A program made the position numbers and the translations under genes. The notes under the pieces are model-generated. The model made no database searches and was not told the origin of the DNA. It saw nothing but the letters and a program-made list of their open reading frames with translations. DNA of 64,000 nt from Pseudonocardia kujensis (GTDB taxonomy: Bacteria > Actinomycetota > Actinomycetes > Mycobacteriales > Pseudonocardiaceae), in NCBI RefSeq assembly GCF_021283305.1, contig NZ_JAJSOK010000015.1, positions 62,001 to 126,000 of the forward strand, in the 5' to 3' direction. This document shows, piece by piece, positions 22,760 through 31,531 of this stretch (positions are counted from its first letter, which is position 1; each line of letters begins with the position of its first letter).

Positions 22760-24106
22760 TCAGCTGCGCGGAACCGGCACGTTGCGGATGCTGGCGTCGA
22801 GCAGCTGGACCGGGTGCAGCAAGGGCAGGTCCGCGCCCGTGCCGTCCTTGAGGTGCTTGCCGATCTGCAGCAGGCAGCCCGGGTTCGCGGTGACGACCAC
22901 GGCGGGCTCCACCGACCGGACGTTGTCGGCCTTGCGCCTGCCCAGCTCGTCGGCCGCCTCGGGCATGATCATGTTGTAGATGCCCGCGGAGCCGCAGCAC
23001 AGCGCCGCCTCCGGGATGTCGAGCACCTCCAGCTCGGGGATGCTGCGCAGCACCTCCCGCGGCTGCGTGCGCACCCCCTGGGCGTGCCCGAGGTGGCAGG
23101 CGTCGTGGTAGGCGACCCGCGCGGGCACCGGCGAGCGCGGGGCGCGCGGCCCCAGCTCGGCGAGCACCTCGTGCACGTCGCGCACCCGCGCGCTGAACTC
23201 CTTCGCGCGCCGGGCCCACTCCGGGTCGTCGGCCAGCAGGTGGGCGTAGTCCTTCATCGAGGACCCGCAGCCCGCCACGTTGGTCACGACGTGGTCGACG
23301 TCGAGCCGCTCGAAGCGCTCGATCGTGCGCTTCGCCCGGGCGAGCGCCGGGTCCTCGCGGCCGGCGTGCAGCTCCAGGGCCCCGCAGCACTGCTGGTCGC
23401 GGGGGACGAGCACGTCGAGGCCCTCGGCCGCGAGCACCCGCACGGTGGCCTCGTTGACCCGGTGGAAGAACACGTCCTGCACGCAGCCGGACAGCAGCGC
23501 GACCCGGCCGCGCCGCTCGCCGACGGCGGAGGTGTGCACCGGCAGTGTCGCGAACGCCTCCCGCACCGTGACGGGCGGGAGCAGCGACTCCAGCGCGGCC
23601 AGCCGCCCCGGCAGCTTCGCGGCGAGCCGCCGGACGGCGGGCACGGCGGCCAGCTTCTGGTACAGCGCCCCCGGCAGGGCCGCCGCGCGCAGCCGCCGCT
23701 TGTACGGGAACAGCGCGAAGATCGCCTCGCGGAACATCCGGTCGGCCGGGGTCCGTGGGACGTTGCGCTCGAGCTGCGGGCGCACCGACTCGAGCAGCTT
23801 GTCGTACTGCACGCCCGAGGGGCATGCCGTCACGCACGCCATGCAGCCCAGGCAGGCGTCGATGTGCTGGCGCAGCGGCCCCTCCAGGCCGATCTCGCCC
23901 TTCTCGGCGAGGTCCATGAGGTAGATGCGCCCGCGCGGCGAGTCCATCTCCTCGCCCCACAGCTGGTAGGTGGGGCAGGTCGGCAGGCAGAAACCGCAGT
24001 GCACGCAGTCGTCGAGCAGCTCCCGCGAGGGCGGGTGGTGCTCGTCGAAGGCGCTCGGGCCGGTCTGCGGCAGGTTGGTGTCGGCGGAGCCGGCGGGTGT
24101 GGTCAC
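22760..24106 (-). CDS. glcF: glycolate oxidase iron-sulfur subunit
   Basis: The 448-residue protein has two [4Fe-4S] motifs, CVHCGFCLPTCPTY and CLGCMACVTACPSG, then two CCG domains (QQCCGALELH and ALCCGSAGIYN), as in GlcF. It passes electrons from the flavin subunits to the quinone pool at the membrane. Its GTG start overlaps the glcE stop (GTGA), so it is translated with it. It is the last gene of glcDEF and is followed by a strong hairpin. Confidence 0.95.
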   Translation of the reverse strand: MTTPAGSADTNLPQTGPSAFDEHHPPSRELLDDCVHCGFCLPTCPTYQLWGEEMDSPRGRIYLMDLAEKGEIGLEGPLRQHIDACLGCMACVTACPSGVQYDKLLESVRPQLERNVPRTPADRMFREAIFALFPYKRRLRAAALPGALYQKLAAVPAVRRLAAKLPGRLAALESLLPPVTVREAFATLPVHTSAVGERRGRVALLSGCVQDVFFHRVNEATVRVLAAEGLDVLVPRDQQCCGALELHAGREDPALARAKRTIERFERLDVDHVVTNVAGCGSSMKDYAHLLADDPEWARRAKEFSARVRDVHEVLAELGPRAPRSPVPARVAYHDACHLGHAQGVRTQPREVLRSIPELEVLDIPEAALCCGSAGIYNMIMPEAADELGRRKADNVRSVEPAVVVTANPGCLLQIGKHLKDGTGADLPLLHPVQLLDASIRNVPVPRS

Positions 24107-25230
24107 GAGATCTCCCACGGGTCGAAGCGGCCCGGGCCGAACCGGCCGTCCGGGTCGAACCGCTGTTTGACGGCCTTGTGCACGGCGAGGGCGGACGGCG
24201 GCGGCCCCCACGCCGGGGCGTCGAGGTCGGCGGGGCGGGACCGCAGCACGCTCGTCCCGCCGGCGGCGTGCACCGCGGCGTGCGCCTCGGCGACCGCGGT
24301 CCCGGGCAGCGACACCGTGGCCACGCCGGTGCCGAGCCCCGCGGTGACGGCCGCGGCCGGCAACCCCTCCAGCACCCCCGGCAACAACGAGGGCCTCACC
24401 CCGATCCGGAGGACGGCGGCGCCCTTCTCACCGCGGGTGAGCGCGGCGTGCTCTGCCCACACGGCGGTCCCGTCGCCGTCCGCCACGGTCGCCGCGTCGC
24501 CGAGCAGCCGGGTCAGCCGATCCAGCCGGGCCGGCAGGGCCTCCTCGGTCGAGTCGATGCGGACCAGCAGCCGGCCCGACGACAGCCACTCCACGGCCGT
24601 GGGCTCGAGCTGCGAGGCCAGCACCTCGCCGGCGAGCCGGGCGGCCTCGGCGAGGTCGCACTCCACGACCACGGTGCCGATCGCCTTCGGCACCGGGTGC
24701 AGCCGCAGCACGACCTCGACCAGCACGCCGAGGGTGCCGTAGGAGCCGTGCAGCAGCTTGGCCAGGTCGAACCCGGCCACGTTCTTGATGACGTGCCCGC
24801 CCGAGCGGACCACCGCCCCGTCGGACAGCAGCGTGGTGGCCCCGATGACGAGGTCGCGCAGGGTGCCGTGCACCAGCGCGGACGGCCCGGCGTCGGCCGT
24901 GGCCACCAGCCCGCCGACGGTCGCCCCGTCGGCCACCCGCGCGGCGTCGAACGACAGGTGCTGGCCGTGCTTCGCCAGCTCCTCCTGCAGCGCCCGCAGC
25001 GGCGTCCCGGCGTGCACCGAGACCGTCATGTCGCCCGGGTTGTGGGTGATGACGCCGCTCAGCCCGGTGGTGTCGAGCACGGCGTCGACGTGCCCGAGCC
25101 GGCCCGCCCAGTCCGCGGCCGTCCCGGCCCCGGCGATCGAGATCCGGCCTGCGGTGTCGAGGACCGCCTCGCGGGCCTCCTTCAACGACGCCGGTTTCAC
25201 TGCCGTCAGGGTCCCCTCCCGATCACTCAT
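24103..25230 (-). CDS. glcE: glycolate oxidase FAD-binding subunit
   Basis: The 375-residue protein has an FAD-binding type 4 (PCMH) domain: RISIAGAGTAADWAGRLGHV, VSVHAGTPLRALQEELAKHG, ATVGGLVATADAGPSALVHG, SGGHVIKNVAGFDLAKLLHG. It ends with the short FAD-oxidase tail KQRFDPDGRFGPGRF. It is the smaller flavin subunit of glycolate oxidase, working with GlcD and GlcF. Its ATG overlaps the glcD stop (ATGA) and its stop overlaps the glcF start. Confidence 0.93.
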   Translation of the reverse strand: MSDREGTLTAVKPASLKEAREAVLDTAGRISIAGAGTAADWAGRLGHVDAVLDTTGLSGVITHNPGDMTVSVHAGTPLRALQEELAKHGQHLSFDAARVADGATVGGLVATADAGPSALVHGTLRDLVIGATTLLSDGAVVRSGGHVIKNVAGFDLAKLLHGSYGTLGVLVEVVLRLHPVPKAIGTVVVECDLAEAARLAGEVLASQLEPTAVEWLSSGRLLVRIDSTEEALPARLDRLTRLLGDAATVADGDGTAVWAEHAALTRGEKGAAVLRIGVRPSLLPGVLEGLPAAAVTAGLGTGVATVSLPGTAVAEAHAAVHAAGGTSVLRSRPADLDAPAWGPPPSALAVHKAVKQRFDPDGRFGPGRFDPWEIS

Positions 25231-26681
25231 AGCCGCTCGATCACTCCCGACTCCTCCAGCGGGTGCGGCCGGTACTTCCCGGGCCGCTCCCCGCACAGCC
25301 GCGGCGTGGGCAGGACCTTGCCCGGGTTGCAGAGGCCCTCGGGGTCGAAGGCGTCCCGCACCCGCTTCATCACCGCGAGGTCCTCCTCGCCGTACATCTT
25401 CGGCATCGAGCACGCCTTGTCCGTGCCGATGCCGTGCTCGCCGGAGAGCGACCCGCCCAGCTCGACGCAGAGCTCGGCGATCGCCCCGGACAGCTCCTCG
25501 GCGCGCTCGGTCTCGCCCGCAGCGGCGCTGTAGAGGACGAGCGGGTGGAGGTTGCCGTCGCCGGCGTGGAAGACGTTGGCCACCCGCAGGCCGGCCTCGT
25601 CGCCCATGTCGGCGATGCGGCCCAGCACCTCGGCGAGCCGGGTCCGGGGGACCACGCCGTCCTGCACGAAGTAGTCCGGCGAGATCCGGCCGACGGCGGC
25701 GAAGGCCGCCTTGCGCCCGCGCCAGATCGCCGCCCGCTCCTCCGGCGAGCCGGCGATGTGCAGCCGGGTGCAGCCGTGGGCGTCGCAGATCTCCTTGACC
25801 TGCGCGAACTCGGCGTCGCACTGCTCGATCGGGCCGTCGAGCTCCACGACCAGCGCGGCCGGGACGCCCACCGTGTAGCCGGCGTGCACCGCCTCCTCGG
25901 CGGCCTCGATCGCGAGCGTGTCCATCATCTCCACGGCCGCGGGCACGATCCCGGCCGCGACGATGTCCGAGACCACCTCACCCGCCTCGGCGACCGACGG
26001 GAAGTCCGCCAGCAGCGTCCGCACCGTCTCCGGGGTGCGCAGCAGCCGCACGGTGATCTTCGTGGTGATGCCCAGCGTGCCCTCGGAGCCGAGGAACACC
26101 CCGCGCAGGTCCGGGCCCAGCTGCTCGGCGGAGTCGCCGCCGAGGGTGACCAGCTCGCCGTCGGGCAGGACGACCTCCATGGCCAGCACGTGGTTCGTGG
26201 TGAACCCGTACTTGAGGCAGTGCGCGCCGCCGGAGTTCTCCGCGACGTTGCCGCCGATCGTGCACACCTGCTGCGAAGAGGGGTCGGGCGCGTAGTAGAG
26301 CCCGTGCGCCGCGGCGGCCGCGGTGATCTCCAGGTTGGTGACCCCCGGCTCGACGACGGCGCGCCGGTTCACCGGGTCGACCTCCAGCACCCGCTTCAGT
26401 CGGGCCAGCGAGATCACCACGCCGTCCGCCACCGGCAGCGCACCGCCGGAGAGCCCGGTGCCGGCGCCGCGGGCGACGAACGGCACCCCGTTGCGGTGGC
26501 AGGCCTTCACCGCCCGGGCGACGGCCTCCGCGTCGCGGGGGATGAGCACGATCTCGGGACGGACCCGGTACCCGGTCAGTCCGTCGCACTCGTAGGCGCG
26601 GGTCTGCACGGGATCGTCGACGACGTCGTCGGGGCCCAGGGCCGCGACGATCGCGGCGCGGGCCACGGGATCGAGGGCCAT
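25227..26681 (-). CDS. glcD: glycolate oxidase catalytic FAD subunit
   Basis: The 484-residue protein has the FAD-binding type 4 domain (PFVARGAGTGLSGGALPVAD, VCTIGGNVAENSGGAHCLKY, LRGVFLGSEGTLGITTKITV) and the FAD-oxidase C-terminal domain (NVFHAGDGNLHPLVLY, GSLSGEHGIGTDK, AFDPEGLCNPGKVLP). It oxidises glycolate (or D-lactate in related enzymes) to the 2-oxo acid. The malate synthase gene and IclR regulator next door favour glycolate. ATG 26681 has AAGGAGG at good distance. It is the first gene of glcDEF. Confidence 0.94.
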   Translation of the reverse strand: MALDPVARAAIVAALGPDDVVDDPVQTRAYECDGLTGYRVRPEIVLIPRDAEAVARAVKACHRNGVPFVARGAGTGLSGGALPVADGVVISLARLKRVLEVDPVNRRAVVEPGVTNLEITAAAAAHGLYYAPDPSSQQVCTIGGNVAENSGGAHCLKYGFTTNHVLAMEVVLPDGELVTLGGDSAEQLGPDLRGVFLGSEGTLGITTKITVRLLRTPETVRTLLADFPSVAEAGEVVSDIVAAGIVPAAVEMMDTLAIEAAEEAVHAGYTVGVPAALVVELDGPIEQCDAEFAQVKEICDAHGCTRLHIAGSPEERAAIWRGRKAAFAAVGRISPDYFVQDGVVPRTRLAEVLGRIADMGDEAGLRVANVFHAGDGNLHPLVLYSAAAGETERAEELSGAIAELCVELGGSLSGEHGIGTDKACSMPKMYGEEDLAVMKRVRDAFDPEGLCNPGKVLPTPRLCGERPGKYRPHPLEESGVIERL

Positions 26682-26775
26682 CTGACCTCCTTGTCACGGC
26701 TCGTGGTGGGAACTTCGGAAAGCGTAGGGCGGCACGGGCGCCGCGGCCGTCTCGAATCGGCCGCGGTCGCCGGGG

Positions 26776-27558
26776 TCAGGCGGTCGCGAGCAGGGTGCCC
26801 AGTCGTCGGCCGGCCGCGACGACGAGCGGCGCGATCCGCGCGACCGCCGCGTCGTCCATCCGGGAGAGCGGGCCGGAGACCGAGACCGCGGCCGAGCCGT
26901 GCGGCCCGGTCACGGGCGCGGCGACGCAGCGCACGCCGGTCTCCTGCTCGCCCTCGTCGAGCACGTAGCCGCGTTCCCGGGCAACGGCCAGCTCGCGGGC
27001 GAACACCTCGGGGTCGGTGATCGTGGTCGGCGTGACGGCCGGCAGGCCGGTGCGCGCGACGATCCCGGCCGCGTCGGCGGGCGGCAGGGCGGACAGCAGC
27101 GCCTTGCCCACGCCCGTGCAGTGCACCGGCACCCGGCGCCCGATCTCGGTGAACATCCGCATCTGGTGCGGCGAGGGCACCTGCGCGACGTAGACGGCAC
27201 GGTCGCCGTCGAGCACCGCGAGGTTCGCCGTCTCGCCGATCTCGGCGACGAGGTCCGTGAGGACGGGGGTGGCCCAGCGGCCGAACTGGCGCGCCGCCGT
27301 CTCGCCCAGGCCGACGAGCTTGGGGCCCAGCGTGTAGCGCCGCGAGGGCAGCTGCCGCAGGTAGCCGAGATCGACCAGGGTGCGCACCAGCCGGTGGATG
27401 GTCGCCGGGGCGAGCCCGGTCCGGTCGGCGAGCTCGGACAACCCGGCCTCGCCGCCCGCCTCCGCCAGCGTCTCGAGCAGCCCGAACGCCCGCGCCAGCG
27501 ACTGGACGCCGCCCGCACGGGGTACCTCGGGCCGGGACGTGTCGGTGCCGTCGCTCAC
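26776..27558 (-). CDS. IclR-family regulator
   Basis: The 260-residue protein has an N-terminal winged helix (QSLARAFGLLETLAEAGGEA, LSELADRTGLAPATIHRLVR) and a C-terminal IclR effector domain (GETANLAVLDGDRAVYVAQV, VPVHCTGVGKALLSAL, GEQETGVRCVAAPV). It lies between glcDEF and the divergent malate synthase gene, so it probably senses glyoxylate or a related acid and controls both, as GlcC- or IclR-type proteins do for similar genes. GTG 27558 stands 8 nt after a TAGGGT -10 box, so its message may be leaderless. The operator-like site at 27575 overlaps this promoter, which suggests autoregulation. Confidence 0.92.
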   Translation of the reverse strand: MSDGTDTSRPEVPRAGGVQSLARAFGLLETLAEAGGEAGLSELADRTGLAPATIHRLVRTLVDLGYLRQLPSRRYTLGPKLVGLGETAARQFGRWATPVLTDLVAEIGETANLAVLDGDRAVYVAQVPSPHQMRMFTEIGRRVPVHCTGVGKALLSALPPADAAGIVARTGLPAVTPTTITDPEVFARELAVARERGYVLDEGEQETGVRCVAAPVTGPHGSAAVSVSGPLSRMDDAAVARIAPLVVAAGRRLGTLLATA

Positions 27559-27566
27559 AGCGTCGG

Positions 27567-27572
27567 ACCCTA
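27567..27572 (-). promoter_or_regulatory. candidate -10 box of iclR
   Basis: TAGGGT on the minus strand, 8 nt before the GTG start at 27558. No Shine-Dalgarno fits, so transcription may begin at the start codon. Confidence 0.5.
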
Positions 27573-27574
27573 CA

Positions 27575-27589
27575 TTCCATGATGCGGAA
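27575..27589. promoter_or_regulatory. candidate IclR operator
   Basis: TTCCATGATGCGGAA has TTCC and GGAA arms around 7 nt. It sits between iclR (minus) and glcB (plus), next to the iclR -10 box. A second small inverted repeat CCAGTCCGTCTGG follows at 27593-27605. Confidence 0.55.
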
Positions 27590-27648
27590 GCGCCAGTCCG
27601 TCTGGTAGAAAAGGCGCCGCACCAGAGTCGAGGAGAGAGGACGCCGCG

Positions 27649-29796
27649 ATGGCCGGCACCGCAGGACTGCAGGTCGACCCCGAGCTCCGGCGGTTCGTGG
27701 AGGGCGAGCTGCTCGCGGGCCTGGACCTGGCTCCGGAGGCCTTCTGGAGCGCGCTCGCGGACCTGCAGGGGCGCTTCGCCCCGCGGATCGCCGAGCTGCT
27801 CGCCCGGCGGGACGAGCTCCAGGCCCGGATCGACGCCTGGCACGAGGCCCACGGGCCCGGCGAGCCCGAGGCGTACCGGAACATGCTCGCCGAGCTGGGC
27901 TACCTCCTGCCCGCCGACGAGCCGGCCGCGATCTCGGTCGGCGCCGTCGACGCGGAGATCGCCGAGGTCCCCGGCCCGCAGCTGGTCGTCCCCGCCACCG
28001 TGCCGCGGTACGCGCTCAACGCGGCCAACGCCCGCTGGGGCTCGCTCTACGACGCCTTCTACGGCACGGACGCGCTGCCGCTCGACCACGAGCTCGCCAG
28101 GGGCTACGACGAGGAGCGCGGCGCGCAGGTCATCGCCGCCGCCGACGAGCTGCTGGACGAGCTGTTCCCGCTGGTCCAGGGCTCGCACGCGGACGTCACC
28201 GCCTACTCCGCCTCGGAGCAGGGCCTGGTCGCGTTCACCGGGGGCGGCGAGACGGCACTGGCCGACACGGCCCAGTTCGCGGGCTTCCGCGCGCCGGACG
28301 GCGAGGGCCGCGCCGCGGTGCTGCTGCGCCGCAACGGCCTGCACGTCGAGCTGACGATCGACCCCACGCACCGCGTCGGCCGCCAGCACCACGCCGACGT
28401 CGCCGACGTCGTGCTGGAGTCCGCGGTCACCACGATCGTCGACCTCGAGGACTCGGTCGCGACGGTCGACGGCGAGGACAAGGCCCTGGCCTACCGGACC
28501 TGGCTCGGTCTGATGACCGGCGAGCTCGTCTCGGAGTTCGAGAAGGGCGGCGAGACCGTCACCCGGCGGGTCCACGGCGACCGCGAGTACACCGGCGCCG
28601 ACGGGTCCCCGCTGACCCTCCCGGGCCGCTCGCTGATGCTCGTCCGCAACGTCGGGCACCACATGACCACCAACGCGGTGCGCACGGCCGAGGGCGAGGA
28701 GATCGCCGAGGGCGTGCTCGACGCGCTGGTCACCGCCACCGCGGCGCAGTACGACCTGCAGGGGAAGGGGCGGTACTCCAACTCCCGCAGCGGTTCGATG
28801 TACATCGTCAAGCCCAAGCAGCACGGGCCGGACGAGGTGGCGCTGACCGTCGAGCTGTTCGCCGCCGTCGAGGACGCCCTCGGCCTGCCCGCGCGCACGC
28901 TCAAGATCGGCATCATGGACGAGGAGAAGCGCACCAGCGTGAACCTCGCGAGCGCGATCGCGGCCGCGGCGGACCGGGTCATCTTCGTGAACACCGGCTT
29001 CCTCGACCGCACCGGCGACGAGATCCACACCTGCTTCGCGGCCGGTCCGGTCGTGCCCAAGGGCGACATGAAGTCCTCGACCTGGCTCAACGCCTACGAG
29101 GACCGCAACGTCGACGTCGCGCTGGCCTCCGGGTTCGCCCACACCGCCCAGATCGGCAAGGGCATGTGGGCCAAGCCGGCGGCGATGGCCGCCATGCTGG
29201 AGCAGAAGGGGGCCCAGCCGGAGCAGGGCGCCAACTGCGCCTGGGTGCCCTCGCCGACCGCCGCGACCCTGCACGCGCTGCACTACCTGCGCACCGACGT
29301 GCACGCGGTGCAGGAGGACCTCGCGAAGCGGGCGATCACCGACCGGGAGAAGCTGCTGGTGCTGCCGGTCCTCACCGAGGAGCTCACCGACGAGCAGAAG
29401 ACCCACGAGCTGGAGACGAACGCGCAGTCGATCCTCGGCTACGTCGTCCGCTGGGTGGGGCTGGGCATCGGCTGCTCCACCGTGCCGGACCTCGAGGGCG
29501 TCGGGCTGATGGAGGACCGGGCGACGCTGCGGATCTCCAGCCAGCTGATCGCGAACTGGCTGCACCACGGCGTGGTCGAGGAGAAGACGGTCCGGGACAC
29601 CTTCGCGCGCATGGCCACCCTGGTCGACGAGCAGAACGCCAACGAGCCCGGTTACCCGCCGATGGCGAAGGACCTCGACGGCAGCGAGAGCTTCCAGGCC
29701 GCCCTGGAGCTGGTCTTCACGGGCCGCACCGAGCCCAACGGCTACACCGAGCGCGTGCTCACCACCTGGCGGCAGAAGGCCAAGCAGCGCGCATGA
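27649..29796 (+). CDS. glcB: malate synthase G
   Basis: The 715-residue protein matches malate synthase G in length and motifs: VPRYALNAANARWGSLYDAF, TTIVDLEDSVATVDGEDK with the metal-binding acid, SMYIVKPKQHGPDEVA, LKIGIMDEEKRTSVNL with the Glu ligand, FLDRTGDEIHT, and GMWAKPAAMAAMLEQKGAQP near the catalytic base. It condenses glyoxylate with acetyl-CoA to malate in the cytoplasm. With glcDEF this gives a glycolate-to-malate route. ATG 27649 has GAGGAGAGAGG upstream. It is divergent from iclR. Confidence 0.96.
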   Translation: MAGTAGLQVDPELRRFVEGELLAGLDLAPEAFWSALADLQGRFAPRIAELLARRDELQARIDAWHEAHGPGEPEAYRNMLAELGYLLPADEPAAISVGAVDAEIAEVPGPQLVVPATVPRYALNAANARWGSLYDAFYGTDALPLDHELARGYDEERGAQVIAAADELLDELFPLVQGSHADVTAYSASEQGLVAFTGGGETALADTAQFAGFRAPDGEGRAAVLLRRNGLHVELTIDPTHRVGRQHHADVADVVLESAVTTIVDLEDSVATVDGEDKALAYRTWLGLMTGELVSEFEKGGETVTRRVHGDREYTGADGSPLTLPGRSLMLVRNVGHHMTTNAVRTAEGEEIAEGVLDALVTATAAQYDLQGKGRYSNSRSGSMYIVKPKQHGPDEVALTVELFAAVEDALGLPARTLKIGIMDEEKRTSVNLASAIAAAADRVIFVNTGFLDRTGDEIHTCFAAGPVVPKGDMKSSTWLNAYEDRNVDVALASGFAHTAQIGKGMWAKPAAMAAMLEQKGAQPEQGANCAWVPSPTAATLHALHYLRTDVHAVQEDLAKRAITDREKLLVLPVLTEELTDEQKTHELETNAQSILGYVVRWVGLGIGCSTVPDLEGVGLMEDRATLRISSQLIANWLHHGVVEEKTVRDTFARMATLVDEQNANEPGYPPMAKDLDGSESFQAALELVFTGRTEPNGYTERVLTTWRQKAKQRA

Positions 29797-29860
29797 GGTC
29801 TGCGTCTCCCCGGGGAACGCAGCCCGGCGCCGACGGGTTGGTGCCCACGTGGGAGGACGG

Positions 29861-31060
29861 ATGAGGGCGTGGGCGCGTGTCGCGGCGGTGCTGTTCGTCG
29901 TCGGCTACGGCGCGAACCAGTTCAGCCCGCTCATGGTCATGTACCGCGAGCAGGGGCACTACTCGGCCACGGTCGTCGCCGCGTTCTTCGGCGTCTACGT
30001 GGCCGGGCTGGCCCCGGGCCTGCTCGTCGGGGGCCCGCTGTCGGACCGGCTCGGCCGTCGGCGGGTCCTGCTGCCGGCCCTGGTGGCGTCGGTGCCGGCG
30101 AGCGCGGTCCTCGCCGCCGGCGCCTTCTCCGAGGCACTGCTCTACACCGGGCGCTTCCTGTTCGGCGTGGTCACCGGTGTGGCCATGGCCGTGGGGACGA
30201 CGTGGGTGAAGGAGCTCTCGCAGGCCCCGCACGACCCGGGGGCCGACGCGGGCTCCGGCGCCCGCCGCGCGGCGCTCGCGCTGTCCGCGGGGTTCGGCGT
30301 GGGCCCGGCCGTCGGCGGCGTGCTGGCCCAGTGGGCGCCGCTGCCGATGGAGCTGCCCTACCTGGTGCACATCGTGCTCACCCTGCCGGTGATCGCGCTC
30401 GCCCTCCGGGCGCCCGAGACCCGGACGCCCCAGGCGACGCCGCGCCGCTCGCTCGTCGCGGACCTGAAGGTGCCGGCGGTGGCGCACCCGCGCTTCCGCG
30501 GGCTGGTGCTCCCGCTGGCCCCGTGGGTCTTCGCCGGGCCGGCGCTGTCCTTCGCCGTGCAGCCGGCCGCCCTCGGAGCGGAGCGCACGGCCGGCTACGG
30601 GCTGATCTTCGCCACCGGGCTCACCGCCGTGACCCTCTCGGCGGGTGTCGCGATCCAGGCCGCCGCCCGCCGGCTCGACGCCCGCGCCCCGCTCGCCGGC
30701 GGGCGGCTCGGCCTGGCGCTGATCGTCGTCGGCACCCTGGTCGCCGCGGTCACCGCGCTGACCGGTTCGCTGGTGGTGGCGTTCGTGGCCTCCGCGGTCC
30801 TCGGCGCGGCCTACGGCATCTCGCTGGTCTCCGGGCTGTTGGAGGTGCAGCGGATCGCCGCGCCCGAGCACCTGGCCGGCCTCACGGCCGTCTACTACAC
30901 GCTGACCTACGGCGGGTTCCTGCTGCCCCTGATCCTCGCGCCGCTGGCCGTGCACGTGCCGTACGCGGTGCTGCTCGTCGTGGTCGCGGCGGTCGCCGCG
31001 GTCTGCCTGGCGCTCCTCGTGGTGGCCGGGCGCCGTACGCGGGTCCCCGTTCCGGCGTGA
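29861..31060 (+). CDS. MFS transporter
   Basis: The 399-residue protein has twelve hydrophobic segments and the MFS loop GGPLSDRLGRRRVLLPALVA after helix 2. It starts MRAWARVAAVLFVVGYGANQ. It resembles drug-efflux-type MFS proteins; the substrate is unknown. ATG 29861 with GGGAGG 4 nt upstream is preferred over GTG 29849. Its stop overlaps the GTG of a broken GNAT gene (GTGA), so the two were once coupled. Confidence 0.88.
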   Translation: MRAWARVAAVLFVVGYGANQFSPLMVMYREQGHYSATVVAAFFGVYVAGLAPGLLVGGPLSDRLGRRRVLLPALVASVPASAVLAAGAFSEALLYTGRFLFGVVTGVAMAVGTTWVKELSQAPHDPGADAGSGARRAALALSAGFGVGPAVGGVLAQWAPLPMELPYLVHIVLTLPVIALALRAPETRTPQATPRRSLVADLKVPAVAHPRFRGLVLPLAPWVFAGPALSFAVQPAALGAERTAGYGLIFATGLTAVTLSAGVAIQAAARRLDARAPLAGGRLGLALIVVGTLVAAVTALTGSLVVAFVASAVLGAAYGISLVSGLLEVQRIAAPEHLAGLTAVYYTLTYGGFLLPLILAPLAVHVPYAVLLVVVAAVAAVCLALLVVAGRRTRVPVPA

Positions 31061-31379
31061 CGCTCGAGCTGCGGGCCACGGCGTTCGACCACCCTGACGC
31101 GCAGCGGCTGGTCGCCGCGGTCCAGCAGGTCTCCGTGGAGCGCTACGGCGGCCGGGACGCGACGCGCACCGACCCGGCCGAGTTCGCCGTCCCCCACGGG
31201 CTCTTCCTGGCGGGCTACGCGGAGGGTGCGCCGGACGCCGCCGGCTGATCCTCGAGACGGGCACGAGACAGCCCGAGGCGATCGCGCTCTACCGCAGCTC
31301 CGGCTACGCGCCGATCGCTCCGTTCCGGGTGTACCGGGACGAACCGGGCGGCCTCTGCTTCGCCAAGATCATCGCCTGA
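31057..31379 (+). pseudogene. GNAT acetyltransferase with internal deletion and frameshift
   Basis: GTG 31057 starts VTLELRATAFDHPDAQRLVA and runs to GLFLAGYAEGAPDAAG, then stops at 31248. In another frame from about 31237 the end of a GNAT protein follows: RRLILETGTRQPEAIALYRS, then SGYAPIAPFRVYRDEPGGLC and FAKIIA, with a stop at 31379. Intact relatives carry about 50 more residues between these parts, including the acetyl-CoA-binding RGxGxA loop, and that part is absent. A deletion of roughly 150 bp that also shifted the frame explains this. The protein cannot bind acetyl-CoA. The gene was coupled to the MFS gene by a GTGA overlap. Confidence 0.8.
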
Positions 31380-31419
31380 CCGGCGGGGCTCTTCGGGGGG
31401 ACCAGTAGGATCGGTGTGA

Positions 31420-31436
31420 GCGCCGGTTTCCGGCGC
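31420..31436 (+). promoter_or_regulatory. small hairpin in the mnh leader
   Basis: GCGCCGG-TTT-CCGGCGC is a perfect 7-bp stem with a three-base loop, about 95 nt before the mnhA start. TAGGAT at 31406-31411 just upstream could be a -10 box, which would place the hairpin at the very 5' end of the mRNA. No role is known. Confidence 0.35.
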
Positions 31437-31531
31437 ACTCTGTCCGAAGCTCGTCAACGACCCGACGCACCCTGAGCCGGGCCGCTCCCTTGAGCATGCG
31501 CGCCGCACGGGTGTCGCGGGACGGAGGTGTC

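Noticed and set aside
27380..28354. 324-codon plus-strand frame across the iclR-glcB gap
   Set aside because: It is a shadow of malate synthase in another frame; Ser/Arg-rich with no motifs.
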